Shown: positions 1-13,300 of the stretch, one piece after another
Numbering within the stretch: position 1 is the stretch's first letter
How the letters are laid out: each line of letters starts with the position of its first letter
From: Acanthochlamys bracteata
Lineage: Eukaryota > Streptophyta > Magnoliopsida > Pandanales > Velloziaceae
Assembly (NCBI GenBank): GCA_019914995.1
Contig: CM034135.1
Location: forward strand, 6,822,501 to 6,886,500
Direction: 5' to 3'
Length of the DNA stretch: 64,000 nucleotides
The notes under the pieces: model-generated
The model's database searches: none
Seen by the model: the letters and a program-made list of their open reading frames with translations, nothing else
Told to the model about the DNA's origin: nothing
Made by a program: the position numbers and the translations under genes

Positions 1-537
1 AGTTTTATTTGCATTAGATTTATTTTATGACACAATGTCCAGAGAAGGCCTGTGTCTGAAACTCCTGCATTTCCTCCAAGAAAATGAAGAAACATTTTGT
101 TAACTGCCACATTCTGAAAAGAGAAGTTCCCATACTACTGAAATCTTAAATTTCTCACATCGTAAAGCTTTAATACAGATGAAGAGAAAGAACCTCATAT
201 TAATTTCAATTGTCATGCCTTCTCTTTCATAAACTTACAAAAGATAATGCGGGTGCATTCTATGATATGCAAAACCTCACACACTTAAGAATAGTATATT
301 TTACTCCAAGACAAGCTTCATCTAGTCCTAAAAAAAACCCAGCCACTGACAATTCTTGGAACTTGGAGTTCTTATGAATAAGTTAAAGAATTTATCCAAG
401 ATTTGCAGCACAATATTTGACCAAACAAAATTTATGACAACAGAAGATTACTAAAGCTATTCACTGTGACTCAACAAACCATTAGCACAAGTAAATATTA
501 TTAAAAATAAAAATGGATAGAAACTACGTAAAAATAC

Positions 538-3500
538 CTCAAAAAGCCAATCAAACTGTCTAACAGCATCTGCAGTTCCCTGAAACCACCTTTTTCCTGA
601 CTCTCCAGGTGTTTGTGTGGCAGCTAGCACCTAAATAATACAAAGATGGGTACGATTGATTACTACACATATGATTGCTGTAATGTCCCAAGTATTTTTA
701 TTCAGGGATAAATTTGGCAAATGAAAATTTTTCCTTATTTGCTACCTAATGTATAGGCTAGCAACACCCATTTCACAAAACAACTAATAGGCCCAAGCCC
801 ATATCAACTTTGACTTGTGCGTGCAGCTCAATCCACACCGCTGTTCAAGCCTAAACTTAACCTAAACTTTGGCCATGTAATACAATTTACGACATGCAAG
901 TCCAATTCCAAACCCAACTCCTACAATTTCTTTCCCCCTTTTTCTTTTCATTTCTTTCCTTCTTTCTTTCCCCTATCATTTTTATTTTCTTTCTTCTTCT
1001 CTCCCACAGCCATGCGATCCCTTCCCAGTAGCTGCGCTTCTCCCGTGCAATCTCAACCTTCTTGTCGCGTATCCCCTTCTCTTTCCAACCTCCTTTCTTC
1101 ATGTAGTTGGCACTGTAATCAAGGTTGTGCTAATCGAATGCTGCTTTGTTTTATGATTAAGTTGCATGTATTTCATTTTGAAATTGTATTAGATATGGTA
1201 GGCTAAGGAGCCTGTAACTATTGTATTTATTTTATTAGTGGTTTGAGTCCATTATTTTCTCTTTTAGTGTTTATAGAGATTAGTATCCCGGTATATTAAT
1301 AGTACAAGTTTTTTGCTTGAGTTCACAGGAGAAGGTCTGCCAAAGTTTTTTTTTAAATCAGCAAGTGCTATGTTTGAGTCAAGTACTGGGTTAGGGTTAC
1401 TGGATTGGACCATATCTAAACTTGGTTTAGTTTAGTGCCAGTCGTGTAACGTAATAGTAATAAAGGAGTCCCTCCATTATTATCTTTCACTAATTTTGTT
1501 CCTTATATGTCACATAGTCCATGAACACGACAATAAAGAAGTGCAAGTAGATCAAATTTTGAACATTGAATAGTTTCAATAGCCAACATGTCTGATTTTA
1601 GGCATATGTATTGGCAATGGTGACATCTAGATGTTTAACCATGTTAGAAATATCCCGATTTGTTAGGATCTTGACAATTCTAAGATAAACATTTCTTGGA
1701 GGTAGTAATTTATAGAAGTTAAGGTCATAAATGAACTACTAAGAGAATACTAGTGTAAACAACAATATTTTGAGAAAATTTCAATGATGTGTTTAGTTTA
1801 TATGTAAAAGCAATGACTCAAATGATTATATAAGAAAAGTTAGGGTGAAAATGGCTGTTAAGAAGGTGAAGGACCAAAATTAACTAGAACTTCAAAGTTT
1901 AAGAGCCATTAGTCCATTTAACTTAAACTAATTACCATATATACAATAATGGAAGTCCTTGCAAAAAGGGAAAAGCTGTATTTACCTATAGGATCTCAAA
2001 ATTACAAACTCCAGAGATAATTACTAATTCCAAGATGGATAAAACACAGTCAACATTTGATTCTATATGATCTACAAAAGCAATGTATATATATATTTTG
2101 AGATGTCACATTACACTGAAGTATATTGTTTGCACATTGGAAGGTCTGGTTGTCTCATATAGTGCAAGTAAATATATAGGGACATCACGCTAATATAGTT
2201 TTATGATATAGTTTTTTAATTTTGTTATTTTTACCAGCTCCACTTTCAATTTTAGACCGTTGCAGTTTCTGTACAATATAACCAAGTTTTAAAAATAATC
2301 ACATAAATTTTATTTTGTTCTCCTCCTAACAAATCTGAAATGCCTACCCACAACAAAGGCTAGTTCAGTTCTTGCACCACATGTAGAAAATGGGTTGTTC
2401 TCTACCATCCAAAATCAGAAGAAAATGTTTATTCTAATTCCACTCAAGAAAACTAAAGCAAATGTGAGATGACTGGTGACTGGTAATGATGAGCAAGTGA
2501 CGGTAGCAATAGACACCAGCATCTTCTAAGATGCTTTAGTACTGACCACTACTGGTTGTTTTACAAAGATAACTAGACTTACTAATTTTCTTCTTGATTC
2601 AAATGATAATTTATATAACATTTATCAAGTCCTAATGACTCGTTATATTTACCAATAATACCATTAGCCCTCGACTAGTAACCTCTAACTGTGCTTATAG
2701 AGATCGCCTATGTTACTTATTTTTATTATCCATCAATATCAATGGTCATGGTTCGGTTCAGTTCATAACCAAGGCCACAATGAGACATTTGATATTATCT
2801 AGTTTATCATGGTACAATGGTGTGATTTGGTTGACCAAAAGGAGCAGACACATTTCTAATAGCCTGAATAAGGCCAATAGGATATTGGCATTTTGACTTT
2901 CTAATGAGAAATTACTAATGTACCAGTAATCAGGCAAATTCAAATCAAATTAGTATTAGTTAATTATCTTTACGAATTTAACGACATTACAACTTAATGT
3001 TGCTACAATTATCTAAATCTTAAATCTCAAATAACAAAATTTCATAAAAGTTGATTAAAACAACTATTCAGACTAATGAGATTTTGTAAGTAGACTCACA
3101 ATCTTTGATTTTTTATTAAGATTATGTTAACCTAAAATGAAATTTAAATGGCTCAATTTAAGCTATTTAGCAACTTGTTTAACACTATTGAGGCCCAACC
3201 AAGACAAATCCATTAAGACACTCACTTATTTTAAGCTAATTCCAATAATACCCTTAAAAATAGTTTCTACAACATTCACTAGATCTTCATGTGCTGTATT
3301 TTTACAAATTCCAATCTATTATTTTCATTTCAAACACAAGACCAGTCCTACGTAGTCAACATGCTTATCTCTTTCTCTGTTCAAGCATGCCAACATATAA
3401 GCCTAATGTAAATAACAGATACCATTCTACTCTCAACTAATACCACTTTAGATCTAATTTTTATCAATATCAAACTTCACCACTTCTAACACATTGTTGC

Positions 3501-6500
3501 ATGATATCGTTCCCTCCCACTACAACCCGCAAAAATCTGTCTGTCTATCCAACCGTTATCACCTACAAGCTCGCCACTGCTTTCCCTTGTTACCATCAAT
3601 TGTTGCATCGAATTTCCTGCTGTCGGTCGGTATGTTCCTAGCCAATTCCCTCGACAAAAACTTTCTTCTAGGTTGATCTAATAAAATTGCTGCTACGGAC
3701 ATTTCTATTGCAGATGAGCAGCCATTGGTGCTCCCTGGTCCACTCTTGCTTCTTGATAGGAGGTAGATATAAAGTGGTTTCGAGTGAGCGTGGAATGCTA
3801 GGAATCCTTAGAATGGGCATACGCTTGAAATGAAAACGAATAGATTAGATCTTGTAAAGATAAGGTGTGTTAGGATCTAGTCAGCATTATGGCAATTATG
3901 TTTAAGGATATATTGGAATTAGGCTTAGAAGCAAGGATTGTCTTAATGGGCTTGATGAGTTTTACTTTGCGTCCGGCAATGGTACGTGTTCTAATTAAAC
4001 AAGCTTAAGTTCTTTAATCTTCCAAATTGAGTCAATTAATTATTCATTAATCTTAATCCAAAATGATATTGTGAATCTAAGTTAAAAATATCATTGTCTA
4101 ATTAGTTTTAATCAAATTTTTAAATTTTGGTTGAATGAGATTTAGATAAATAGCAGCATTAAGGTATAATTAACTAAATTCATAAAGAATATTAACAACT
4201 AATTATGGTATTTAAATTTGCCTAATTATTAAATTCATGGTTTAATAATAATTTATCCCAAAACAAAGTTAAAATTACCAATATAAGCTTATTCTGGCTA
4301 TTTCTAGACCAAATGAGGACTAATTAGTCAAAGTTGGAGATGAGGGAACAAATTAGCTTCATTATGATACTTAAAGGACCAAAGTGGCATTTAGCTGATT
4401 TTTTAAGAAAATTCATTTTTTAAATTACTATTTAGAAAATACAGTTTTGTTGAACTTATTTTGCTAAACCTACCGTCCTTACATGCCAACCTAGCAAAGT
4501 AGAAGACAAAACATCATTAGCAACAAACCAAAAGATCTTTCCAAGATCTCTAAAAACTAAAACAATTTCAAAATCCCCAATTTAACCCATTATATTAAAA
4601 ATGTACTTCTAAATAAAGCCCATTTAACCCATCACACTTCAGTTATCATTGCAATGTTGTTCATAAAACTATTATATAGAAGCCATAACTACCTCCTCGT
4701 TTCATCCTGTAAAACGAAAAAGGAACAATAATTCATCAACCCCTTGATAGTTTGGTTTTCCGTATGCCATTGTTTGCCAACAACAATAAGAGCTATAAGA
4801 ATCACTCTGTACTGAGCAATTAGAAATAAGTAAATCCAGTTATGCCCGTAAAGCACCAAGCATATAAAGTATCTTCACAAAAGAAGTAAGCCTTTCAATA
4901 AGTTATCATCATAAATATCCAGGCAGGAATTGAAGATCAAGTAGCCCAACTTGAATTTGAGAATTAGTTGATTTAGGTAAGACCAGTCAATCAAGATTGT
5001 ATAGACAGACATTAGTGTTTTCCAAATTTCATTATTTACATAAAGTTCTAGACAATTATGATTGATAGCTACAGATTGGCACAAAAATTACAACTTCATC
5101 TCTTCAATGTTATTTCTTATATTATAATACGTATTAGTTCACACCATTTTCCTTTTAGATCATAACTCACACAGAATTTTTTGTCTAACAAAACGCACAC
5201 TTTTAAATAATGCATAAATCATCAAAGAAAATTATTATATGAAAACAACAATGTGGAAAGTGAAGTCTATCATGGTTAAAATAAAATAAGTAAAATATTG
5301 TACTCAAATCTCGCAAACTGTGTACCTCAATAAAGCCACCTCCGAAGCTTCCATTGCTAACACTGTAAGCTCGAGCAAGATGTCTATTAAGTGAAGCAGA
5401 GTTGAATTGAGTCAAAATATATACTTTATTGATTCCACTGTTTATACAATTACTCATAGGAACATCAATCAACCGGTATGCACCACCTATGGGCACCTAA
5501 AAGAGAAAGCAAAAGTTAAAACATCAAACCTCTTTCTAATATTATTAGCATATATTTACGATCAAATAGAACAACAAGAGGGAAGAAAAGCACTAGATTG
5601 ATTACTCTAGCACTGTTAGAAAACTGATGCTTTAAAAATGAAATCAAGAATTAGCTGCAAGGCAAAGAAACAATGACCATGAAACCCAATACATCACTAA
5701 TAGGTTGTTTTGGATACTCGATGCATAGTCCAATATGCTAAGGCTATATCAAATTAAATTTTAGAATGAATTATGACATTTATATAATTGTTATAAAACC
5801 CCCAATTGACAATCCAGTTTAAGTTTAAATTGTAGAATGAATTATAGAGCAAACCCAAAAACTCAATCCAATTTAAGTTTATTAACAGACATTAGCATCA
5901 ACCTTTTAGACACAGAATGAACTGGTGGGGTTTTGCCCAAACCTATGCCTCAATAAGCGACAACAATAAACAGAATTGGCCAGTCCATATCTATGATCTC
6001 CCAAAAACTTGGTAGTTGAAAAAAATGAATCAAATTATGAAAAATATACTGATATATTCAGCATGAATACTCTAAAAAGTGCAAATAATTATCATTTCTA
6101 TGCTTATGAATCTGCTGAAAATAAAAGTACAAGGAACCATCCCATTTCAGCTAGTTGAGCTAAACAGGTACACTGAAGTTGATGACTAAAAAATAACTGA
6201 AATACACATTGTATTGACCTTGTAGAGACCATAGCATAATACGAAGAAATTTCTAAGACCACTTTCAGTACAATTAAGCTGTAGTAATTCTTCTTCAATG
6301 CAAAGGCATGAAATGAGGATGGTCATAACTCACAGCAGGTTTGGCCCTTCTCTTCGTTAAAGGGAAGAGACGTGTTCCAGCATCTCCACCAAGAATTACT
6401 GCCACCACAGTTCGAGGATCACGCCTGTCCATCTGTAGATTATTGAACTGCATCTTTTTCACAAAATATGTTTCAGATTGATAGAATATTCTCAGTTTGC

Positions 6501-7742
6501 TATTCAAAAGCTAAAAGTGTGTTGTTGTGCGGTAATTCTCAGCATAGACAGCTAAACATTTGTACAGAAAGTAACATAAGCTTGAAGTAAAAGAGGAAAT
6601 TCATACATGCATGAAAACATGCACCCATATATGCTCATCATTCTTCTCCATGCAAAAGACAGTTACATAAACAGTTTGCAACACTTAAATGGAATCTTGA
6701 TCAGGAAAAAACAACACCAAATGTCGTAAATGGAAGTGTAAAAATGGACAAACACAAAGGAATGTCTTATTCGCACATTGGAAGTAATTGCAAGTTCATA
6801 GTTAGTATTAGGGCAAAGGATTTGTTACCATCCACCAGGAATTAGAGCTAAAGGTATAACTAGTTAACTTTACAATTTATCTTCTTGTAAGTGCTAACTG
6901 CCAAAATGAAATTTGGATAGAGAAACTTGAATCTCTTGAGGAAGCAGATTTTGGTTCTGATTTTACCACAGGAAACCTTAAGGGCTTCATTGGTCATATA
7001 TTTGAACAAAATAAGCTGTTGCCAATTACAGAGGCTCAAGATATGCTCATTTATAGTTTCCTCCGTGGTGCAATGTAGTTTTTTCATTATATCCATGTTT
7101 TGACAAACAATCTTGAAATGTATCTAGAAGACTGGAACTTCCTAGTAACAAAAGAAACATCCAGTAAAACTAAAGATGGTATTCTAGTGCCTTGAAACTG
7201 ACACCTATTGCAAGTGTCTTTGGCAAGCCAATTAACTGCAGCTTTAAGACTATTTTCTAGATAAGCTTTTTCTTAGGTTGGCGAACATGGCGACATCAAT
7301 TGCTAAAGTCGAAAACTCAACTAATAGACATTTCCCAGAACCAAGTTCTTAGAAGAGCTTCAACTCCACATCCTTGGATAATTTCTAGGAATAACGTTTA
7401 GGTCAATTTCCATCACAACCTCCATAAATTAAATACTCCATAAACTAGCACTAATGCTGTATAGGTATGCTCAGTTACAATGAACAGAAATCGAAACTGG
7501 CATTATGAAAGCCAAAATGTAAACAGAAAGGCAAGCAATCTACGTACCTGGAGTCCCATACCAACATCTGCAGTCAATGACATTCTGAAGGACCGCTGCA
7601 GCAACCGCCCTCGACGACTCTGTTGGTAGCAGCACGGATCAATCTTCAACCCCATGAGCTCTCCACACCCAAATTTGCCCAACTTCGCAGCAGGCCGAGC
7701 ACCGGTTAACCGGGCGTTGTTGGCCAAGGGTGAGAAAGCCAT
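538..7742 (-). CDS. APL1: ADP-glucose pyrophosphorylase large subunit, APL1 type, 5' part (partial)
   Basis: Plastid enzyme making ADP-glucose, the substrate for starch synthesis; the large subunit pairs with the small subunit and tunes allosteric control. Four coding exons are visible: 7548-7742, 6334-6432, 5326-5496 and 538-630, all phase 0, giving 186 residues; the rest lies beyond the left edge. Residues 1-65 look like a plastid transit peptide and include [12 protein letters not shown], which resembles Arabidopsis APL1. Exon 2 has the nucleotide loop and [10 protein letters not shown]; exon 3 reads [16 protein letters not shown]; exon 4 reads [20 protein letters not shown]. The ATG at 7742 opens exon 1. 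Odd points: residue 82 is Asp where the family has Gly ([10 protein letters not shown] instead of GGGAGTRLFP), and intron 3 is about 4.7 kb. Family assignment is firm; the APL1 subtype is inferred from remembered sequences. Confidence 0.93.
631..5325 (-). other. Long intron 3 of the AGPase large-subunit gene
   Basis: About 4.7 kb between coding exons 3 and 4, far longer than introns 1 (about 1.1 kb) and 2 (about 0.8 kb). No coding exon of the family is visible inside. Several pieces look like transposon debris rather than unique intron: a pyrimidine-rich stretch around 780-1110, and stretches near 1840-1930 and 4310-4400 whose wording (aaaggaccaaa...) recalls plant LTR retrotransposon ends. 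No reverse transcriptase or integrase reading frame was found. The retroelement reading is an inference from composition and style only. Confidence 0.5.
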
Positions 7743-7960
7743 TGAAGAAGAAGAAAGACAAAAGGGATTGGAGAGAGTGTTGGTTTAGGTAATGTAGAGA
7801 AGAGAATAGGAGAAGGCATTGGGGATTGGCAGAAGAGGGAGGGAAGGAAGAGTTGAGGTGGAGGACCGTTATCCGTCTGGAGGAAGATTAGAGTCCACCA
7901 GTTTAAGAAGAAGGCGGGTCCACAGTGGGGTTCAAACGATTCATCAGTACATTTCCCGTT

Positions 7961-8207
7961 TGGCATTGCTTAAGAATAAAAACAACTTTTCAATTTTTTA
8001 TTTTTTATTTTTAATATATATTTTATAAGTATATAAAATATTTATTTAAAAATTTAGAAAATATAAAAAAATTTTACGTAGTGAGATCTGTTTATTACAT
8101 ATTTTATCATTTTTTCAAAATAAAAATAATAAAATTTATTTTTAAAAAAATAAAAATATTTTCTATTTTAAAAAAATTCTATTTTATAAATACTTTCAAA
8201 TGCCAAT
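7961..8207. repeat. AT-rich MITE-like element, copy A
   Basis: About 250 bp of very AT-rich sequence starting tttggcattgctta and ending caaatgccaa, so its ends form a short imperfect inverted repeat (ttggcatt). The core at about 8066-8105 reads aaattttacgtagtgagat followed by tttattacatattt. Closely similar cores occur at 23339-23372 (inverted), 62092-62121 (inverted) and 62448-62482 (same way round). It sits roughly 220 bp upstream of the AGPase start codon. Non-autonomous DNA transposon is an inference; no transposase is present. Confidence 0.55.
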
Positions 8208-10129
8208 ATTCTAAGGTTGTTTTTGAAGCATTCCCTTCTATTAAGGAGATGTTTAGAATTGCTTATTAAAAATAATTTTTAAAAAAAATTTAGAAACATT
8301 ATTTTATATTTTTTTAAAATAAAATTTATGAATAAATTTTTGTAGTTAAAAAGAAAATTATCGGAGTTGATAAGTAATTCCAAACATGCCCTAATTTTTA
8401 TTTACTAGAATACACTCATTCAGCACAGTATTGTTGCTCTATGGGGTTGTTAGGGTAAATTTGAAATGGTAAATTTGTTGATTACTAAATGTATCATCTC
8501 TTACGTAATGCTTTTATTTTTTATTTTACTAGAAGTTCTACTTGCTCCATGAAGCTAGTAGGATTTTTTTTCAGGGGTGGGCAAACTGAAACATGCAATT
8601 AGAGTCTACATCATCTTAAAAAAAAAAAAAAAAAAAAAAAACACAACAATTATGTATAGATATTTTGCATGAACTAGAAAAATGCTATCTAAATAATTAA
8701 TATTGAATAAAAAATACTAAAGAAAAAAATATACAATAAAAGTAAATTTATTTAGATGTGATTGTTTAATTATTCTTTACAATATAATTTCTCAATATTA
8801 AATCATGTTAGGATTACTCTTACAATACTATGATATGTATGAAGTTAACATTAAAAAATATGATGCACTTGTTTCTAGTCCATTTTTCTTTTTCCTTTGC
8901 ATCTATTGTTTCAAAAACTTCATAATGTCCAACAGAATAATAGACGGCTGTTGAGCGAAATTGAAAGTTTTTTTAAAATAAAAATCAGTTTTACTTTTAA
9001 AATTAAATCATTTACCTCGTATGACTTACTGATACCAGACTAATGTATAAGAATATGTAATAGTTCCAAACATGATATGCATGCAACCAACTAAAGTATT
9101 GAATTTTCATAAAACTCTTTTTTTCGTTTTTTTTTCTTTTTTTGGGAGGAAAGTATGTGTCCCGTTATTTTGCAAAAAGAAATGTACAAGCACAACTTGA
9201 AGAACACAGGCATTTATACACCATCCATGAGCTTCAGTTATAAACGGAGGCGTGTGCAGTGCATATGTCAACTACCTTTTTTGCTTCTCTGGAGCAATGA
9301 CTTCCAACTGCTTGCAACTTTCCTCCTGGTAGCAGTATCCACAATCCAAAAAAAATCCTTGAAACTTCGCAAGTTCATATCAGATAACTAGGAAGCTTCA
9401 GTGGTGGCAATGGAGCAACTTCATGATATAATTAGCATTGTGGAAAACACAAATGTATTGCAATGCGATCGTTTATAATTTGCACATTAGTAATAAACCA
9501 TACAACAGTAACAAGGTTGCTCCATCAACACATGTCTTTGTTGAGCTAGTCTTCACTCTGCATCCAAATAAGCCAAAAATCTATCTTTAGCTATGACCAC
9601 AAAAACCTATCCCAGAAAAAATAAAGCAACAGCAAATAATTATTATCTAGCTACTTCTGAAAACTAACTAGTTACTCGACTTACTTTTACTTGAAATCAC
9701 CTATTGCTCCTTCACAACCTGAAAGTAAAACAAATTAAGATGCAACATTTACTAGACAAGATTAAACAACACTTTGACATTATTTCACCCGCTACACTTG
9801 TCTCCTTGGAATAAGGCAAACTTTCTATTGTTCACTTAAAATTAGGCTGCTTGAAGCAACCGATAGCTCCAAAACTGACTTCCAAAGATATTACAGTCTT
9901 AACACTTCATTCAAATGTTTGCATAAGTATTTGACATGTGCTTTCCTCAACTAAATTCTGACTCATTTGATAAAAGCATCCAGATTGTCAAGTAAACCTT
10001 CTACATCCAGTCTTAACACTTCTATCTAGTGTACTTCCTGCTTTTGAGTTCCAAACAAGAAACAAGTTCTTGAATGCCGCAGATGACATTTTATTTACTA
10101 AATACCAGATTATATGTAGGATATATGGT

Positions 10130-10295
10130 GTCTTAATTTTCAGCAATTTTAATAAGTACTATTTAAAATTTTAAAAGTATTAAATAATTTTATAAAAAAA
10201 TTATTGATAAGATCTTACGATCTTACTTAAGATTTCGATTTTTACGATCATACACAAGTGAAACGATCCTACATAAAATCCCAATCCTGACAACC
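10130..10295. repeat. Partial copy of a 'ggttgtca'-ended element
   Basis: The segment carries repeated gatcttacgatctta and acgatc words and ends ccaatcctgacaacc, the reverse complement of ggttgtcag. The same words and end occur in the longer element at 35781-36290. It lies just downstream of the CLPP3 stop codon and may form part of the 3' UTR. The left end is not clear. Confidence 0.45.
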
Positions 10296-10331
10296 AAGCT
10301 TTTAGAATAAAAACATTTCAAATGCATACCT

Positions 10332-13300
10332 TCATGTTGAAGCTGCAGTTTCTTTTGGCTGATTCTCCTCATCATTACTGCTAGTGTTATATCCATTTTG
10401 AAGTAACTTCACCTCTGATGGTAGATTCTGCCTGGCTTTTCGACCCCCTTCAATTTTCCATAGATCCCATACCCGAGTCTTAGGAGGAGGTGTAGCATCT
10501 GCAATAGGTGCAACTAAACCTGGTTTTCCGTCGTCAATTACTGCATCAACCAAACCATATTCTTTTGCTTCCCATGGATTCATGAAATTGTCACGGTCTG
10601 TGTCTACTTCAATCTGGAGAAAGCAGGACAAAGATTAATTCTGATAGTTAGATAGAATTCCCCTAATAAATACTTCAATACTGTATTACACCTGCTTCTC
10701 CGGTTTCCCAGTAATTCTTGAGAATATTTTGTTCATCTTCACCTTATGGTACATCATTTCTCTAATTTGTAAACCCATCTCTGTTGACTAGAACATTGAA
10801 AAGATAGAGTAAGATTTTCAATGAAATAGCAGCAAAATGAACATAGTTCTTAAGACGACAATTGTGCGTTTGACATAAAGGCTAACCCAGAAAACTATTG
10901 TCAAAACATATAGAGTCATAAACCTGTACATAAATTAAATATAGTTGACTTACGATTAAAGAACCCCCACTCATAAAGCCCCACAAAAGCTACCAATGAA
11001 TGGAATTGCACATAGGAATGCGCTAAAAGTCAACAAATCAGATTCCATCTCAATTTCTCAACCTGGACAACAAATCAAGTCAGGTGTTCATAAGTGTTTC
11101 TCACATTCACTAGTAGATCCATTAGTGAGGCCAAACAAACAAAAGCACCATTAACATTCAATTCCTTTCTCAAGCCATGGTTTTATGACAGTAATCTCGT
11201 GTCAATGGAATAAAAGAAACGATTACTTGACTACAGACAGTATGCCCTATATACGAAACAGCTAAGGTCAGAATTCAAATACTCACTTTTCCACCAGCTG
11301 TTCCAAGAGGTTGATGGATCATGACTCTGGCATTTGGCATGCAAAATCTCTTTCCTTTAGTTCCAGCTGCCAGAAGAAATGCTCCCATGGAAGCCGCAAG
11401 ACCCAAGCATACAGTTGAAACATCAGCCTTGCACAACTTCATAGCATCATATATTCCCATTCCTGAAAATTAGTTCAAAAGATGTTAAGGAAAGCCGGGA
11501 TACATTAAGCAAAACTGCTCATTCACACATCTCATGCTCAAGGAAGTGCCTACTCATAAATAGTTCTCTGCAAAAGAGCAAAAGGTACATGATGCTCTAG
11601 ATATACTTTGGCATAACGTTTTTGCAAATGAGTACATTGAAATAGACAAGAATAAATTCAAGTTTAAGTTAAAGAAATTGAGAATGGCCGTAAGACATAC
11701 CTGCTGTAACTGAGCCACCTGGTGAATTTATAAATAACTTGATGTCCTTCTCTTGGTCTTCAGCATCCAAAAACAATAGCTGGCTAATAATCAGATCAGC
11801 GGTATCCGTGTCAACCTACTCAATATGAGGACCCAAAGTAAGAGCCCAACAAAAAGCAGGTTACTACCAAGAAGTAAGCATCGAAAGCTGCAACTAACAC
11901 AAACAAGTCCAAATTTGGGTCCATTTAAAACTTGAGTTCAGTATAGATAATATAACTACATGTTAGGAAATCATGAAAGAATTAAGGGTGAATATCACCA
12001 ACCACCATCAAGGTTTTGGGTTTGTGCAACTGGTTTATAAAGTCTCATATGTGCTACTGATGTTCTTTTTAATTACATTGAGCATCACTTCATCAAATAT
12101 CCATTGTTTTCATGTTGGCATCAACAGAAAATAAAATTTTAAATTATGATCTCAATTAGATATTATTACCAAATAGATTAAGCCGAAAATGTCATTGGTG
12201 GAACCAAAAAATAAGAAAGGAATACTAAGAAAAGTTTTTGGAAACCTTTTAAGAATTTAAGCCAATCTGTGATTCTTAAGGGTGCATGTTGCTAATTAAG
12301 CAATACTTTTCTGTTAACATCAACATAAAAGGGTAATGGGCAATGGAGTGGCACTTTGAAATAAAAGGTAGCAGTAGTGGCACCCAATGAAACGAAGTGG
12401 TAATGTTGATGGTGCATATGAAACTTTTAGACATTGGTGCCATATAAGGAAACAATCCAAAAATTTGAGAGATGTTCGGTGATATCTACCAAAAAGTAAT
12501 TAACGCGCTTTAATGCCCCAATGTCAGCTAGTACTAGGCTTTCTAGCCTACGTTGCAGTTACAGCTGTTGAGAAACAATGTGGATATGCTACTTCATTCA
12601 GAGACTTGCATATGGTTGTTATACAGCATGACTATATTGCCATTGTCTCGTTAGCTACCATCACGACTACCTTGTTGAAATTTGGATGATCTTACCAACA
12701 GTTTTGGCTGTGAACATATTGATATTAGTTGTACTAAAATCTATTTTACAGGCATCTCAAAATAATTGACTTCCCATCCACCTATAATTGAATATTTTAT
12801 ACTACTATTAGCAGTTCAGCATATAGGAAACTTCATCACCTTATCAAACAGGGGGTTGTTATGCACCACTTAAACTTTTTTTAGTTACAGTTATTATGGC
12901 GCTATAATTCTACCAAAGGTGTGGCTAGTTAGACGTATCACTTACTTCGATCTCTCATCAAGTGTTCTTCTCAACACGTATTAGATCGCTTAGTTATATA
13001 GGGGTTAATATCAAACTATGTGAAAATGTATAACAGAAAATGTTATACTGGGTAGTCACCATTAGTTTCTGGATGCAGAACAACCTCTATATGTCTAGAT
13101 TTTTTTCAGTTGTTAATTTCGTTGTAGTTGTTTTCTGAATAAATTCTTCCATAATTTTCAAACTACTACACCAACTCAAACAATAACATCAATTTGGTGG
13201 ATGTGAATCATGTCCAACAGTTTGAAATTAGCTTTTTATAGGTAGCACATAAATACACAAACCCATGTTACTTTCATCATGATTTCTTGAGATTTTAACA

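Larger units (their letters stand above)
7743..10331. other. Spacer between the AGPase gene and CLPP3
   Basis: Holds the promoter side of the AGPase gene (7743 rightwards) and the 3' flank of CLPP3 (10331 leftwards). It contains an AT-rich element at about 7961-8207, a run of 24 A at 8618-8641, and a repeat piece at about 10130-10295, listed separately. On the minus strand 9155-9400 has slightly higher GC and short open frames but no domain I recognise; it may be CLPP3 3' sequence or an unrelated exon. No confident gene. Confidence 0.5.

Noticed and set aside
817-1206. Plus-strand open frame of 129 codons
   Set aside because: Low-complexity Ser/Phe/Pro-rich translation inside AGPase intron 3, with no family motif and an overlapping minus-strand frame of similar type; pyrimidine-rich DNA explains it.
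8618-8641. Run of 24 A, possible retroposon tail
   Set aside because: The sequence upstream has no recognisable element body or coding remnant.
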